A stretch of DNA of 64,000 nt. Origin: Mycobacterium sp. GA-1841 (GTDB taxonomy: Bacteria; Actinomycetota; Actinomycetes; Mycobacteriales; Mycobacteriaceae). The stretch's first letter is position 1. The number at the start of each line of letters is the position of its first letter. The stretch is from NCBI RefSeq assembly GCF_001954135.1, contig NZ_MBEQ01000003.1, forward strand, positions 33,196 through 97,195, in the 5' to 3' direction. This document shows positions 63,933-64,000 of this stretch, piece by piece. The position numbers and the translations under genes are program-made. The notes beneath the pieces are model-generated. The model had not been told where the DNA came from and searched no databases. It was given only the letters and a program-made list of their open reading frames with translations.

Positions 63933-64000
63933 TGTTCGGCGGTGTCCTACTTTTCCACCCGATAGGGCAGTATCATCGGCGCTGGCAGGCTTAGCTTCCG
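63933..64000 (-). rRNA. rrf: 5S ribosomal RNA, 3' part (cut by window edge)
   Basis: The minus strand from the edge reads GGAAGCTAAGCCTGCCAGCG, then CCGATGATACTGCCCTATCG and ends GGTGGAAAAGTAGGACACCGCCGAACA-type sequence, which is the 3' two thirds of mycobacterial 5S rRNA. The 5' third and the 23S and 16S genes must lie to the right of the window. Its neighbour, an Rv1691-like gene, marks this as the rrnB operon that fast-growing mycobacteria carry after tyrS. Confidence 0.95.

Overview
The window looks like a chromosomal segment of a rapidly growing mycobacterium (Mycolicibacterium type). It has very high GC, many GTG starts and dense 4-base start/stop overlaps. It also carries mycobacterial signature genes: an MmpS/MmpL pair, a long isocitrate lyase 2, MctB/SteA, several FadD-type ligases and a P450. 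The right third keeps the gene order of the M. tuberculosis Rv1691-Rv1713 block. The window ends inside a 5S rRNA on the minus strand, which fits the second rRNA operon (rrnB) of rapid growers lying just upstream of the Rv1691-like gene.

Layout. 1-14.8 kb is accessory metabolism: a frameshifted FAD oxidoreductase, a sterol-desaturase-like membrane protein, a carboxylesterase, a paired SMR exporter, an MFS protein, malQ, a coupled pair of a di-iron-like protein and a [2Fe-2S] reductase, a Nudix protein, and several small exported or hypothetical proteins. 14.8-22.1 kb is a lipid or xenobiotic cluster: two AMP-forming acyl-CoA ligases, an SRPBCC protein, a P450, an SDR and an MFS permease, with palindromes in the control regions. 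22.4-24.7 kb is icl2. 24.8-31.5 kb holds a membrane acyltransferase, an Rv2004c-like kinase/ATPase with a DosR-box-like palindrome upstream, an MpaB-type oxygenase divergent from a TetR regulator with a 20-bp operator-like palindrome between them, and two paralogous secreted proteins with a VanY/LAS-peptidase-like metal motif. 31.7-35.0 kb is an mmpS-mmpL operon. 35.0-39.5 kb is a run of small stress-type genes: a membrane protein coupled to a single FlgT-C-like domain, a small hydrophilic protein, a DsbA-like protein, an SDR and a DUF3297 protein, with a SigF-like promoter candidate.

39.5-40.95 kb is an islet holding a TacA-TacT type toxin-antitoxin pair next to tRNA-Pro. The toxin gene is shifted out of frame by an 8-bp tandem repeat, and the promoter would give a leaderless mRNA. 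It is preceded by about 450 bp without a gene but with several inverted repeats. 41.0-46.1 kb is a nitrilase-superfamily amidase coupled to an amino-acid/amine permease and divergent from a GntR regulator, followed by two TauE/SafE permeases.

46.1-63.8 kb is the conserved housekeeping block on the minus strand. In transcription order it is TPR protein, glycerol-3-phosphate phosphatase, small protein, tlyA, nadK, recN, steA, mctB, pyrG, Nudix, xerD, then (past a plus-strand O-methyltransferase) parA, scpA, scpB, rluB, cmk and der. It combines ribosome maturation (TlyA, RluB, Der), chromosome segregation and repair (ParA, ScpAB, XerD, RecN), nucleotide supply (PyrG, Cmk, NadK) and envelope or cell-separation functions (SteA, MctB).

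Three genes show apparent frameshifts (near 258, near 22111 and at 40531-40554). The first two could be sequencing errors. The third has the form of a real slippage event. No insertion sequence, prophage or CRISPR array was seen.
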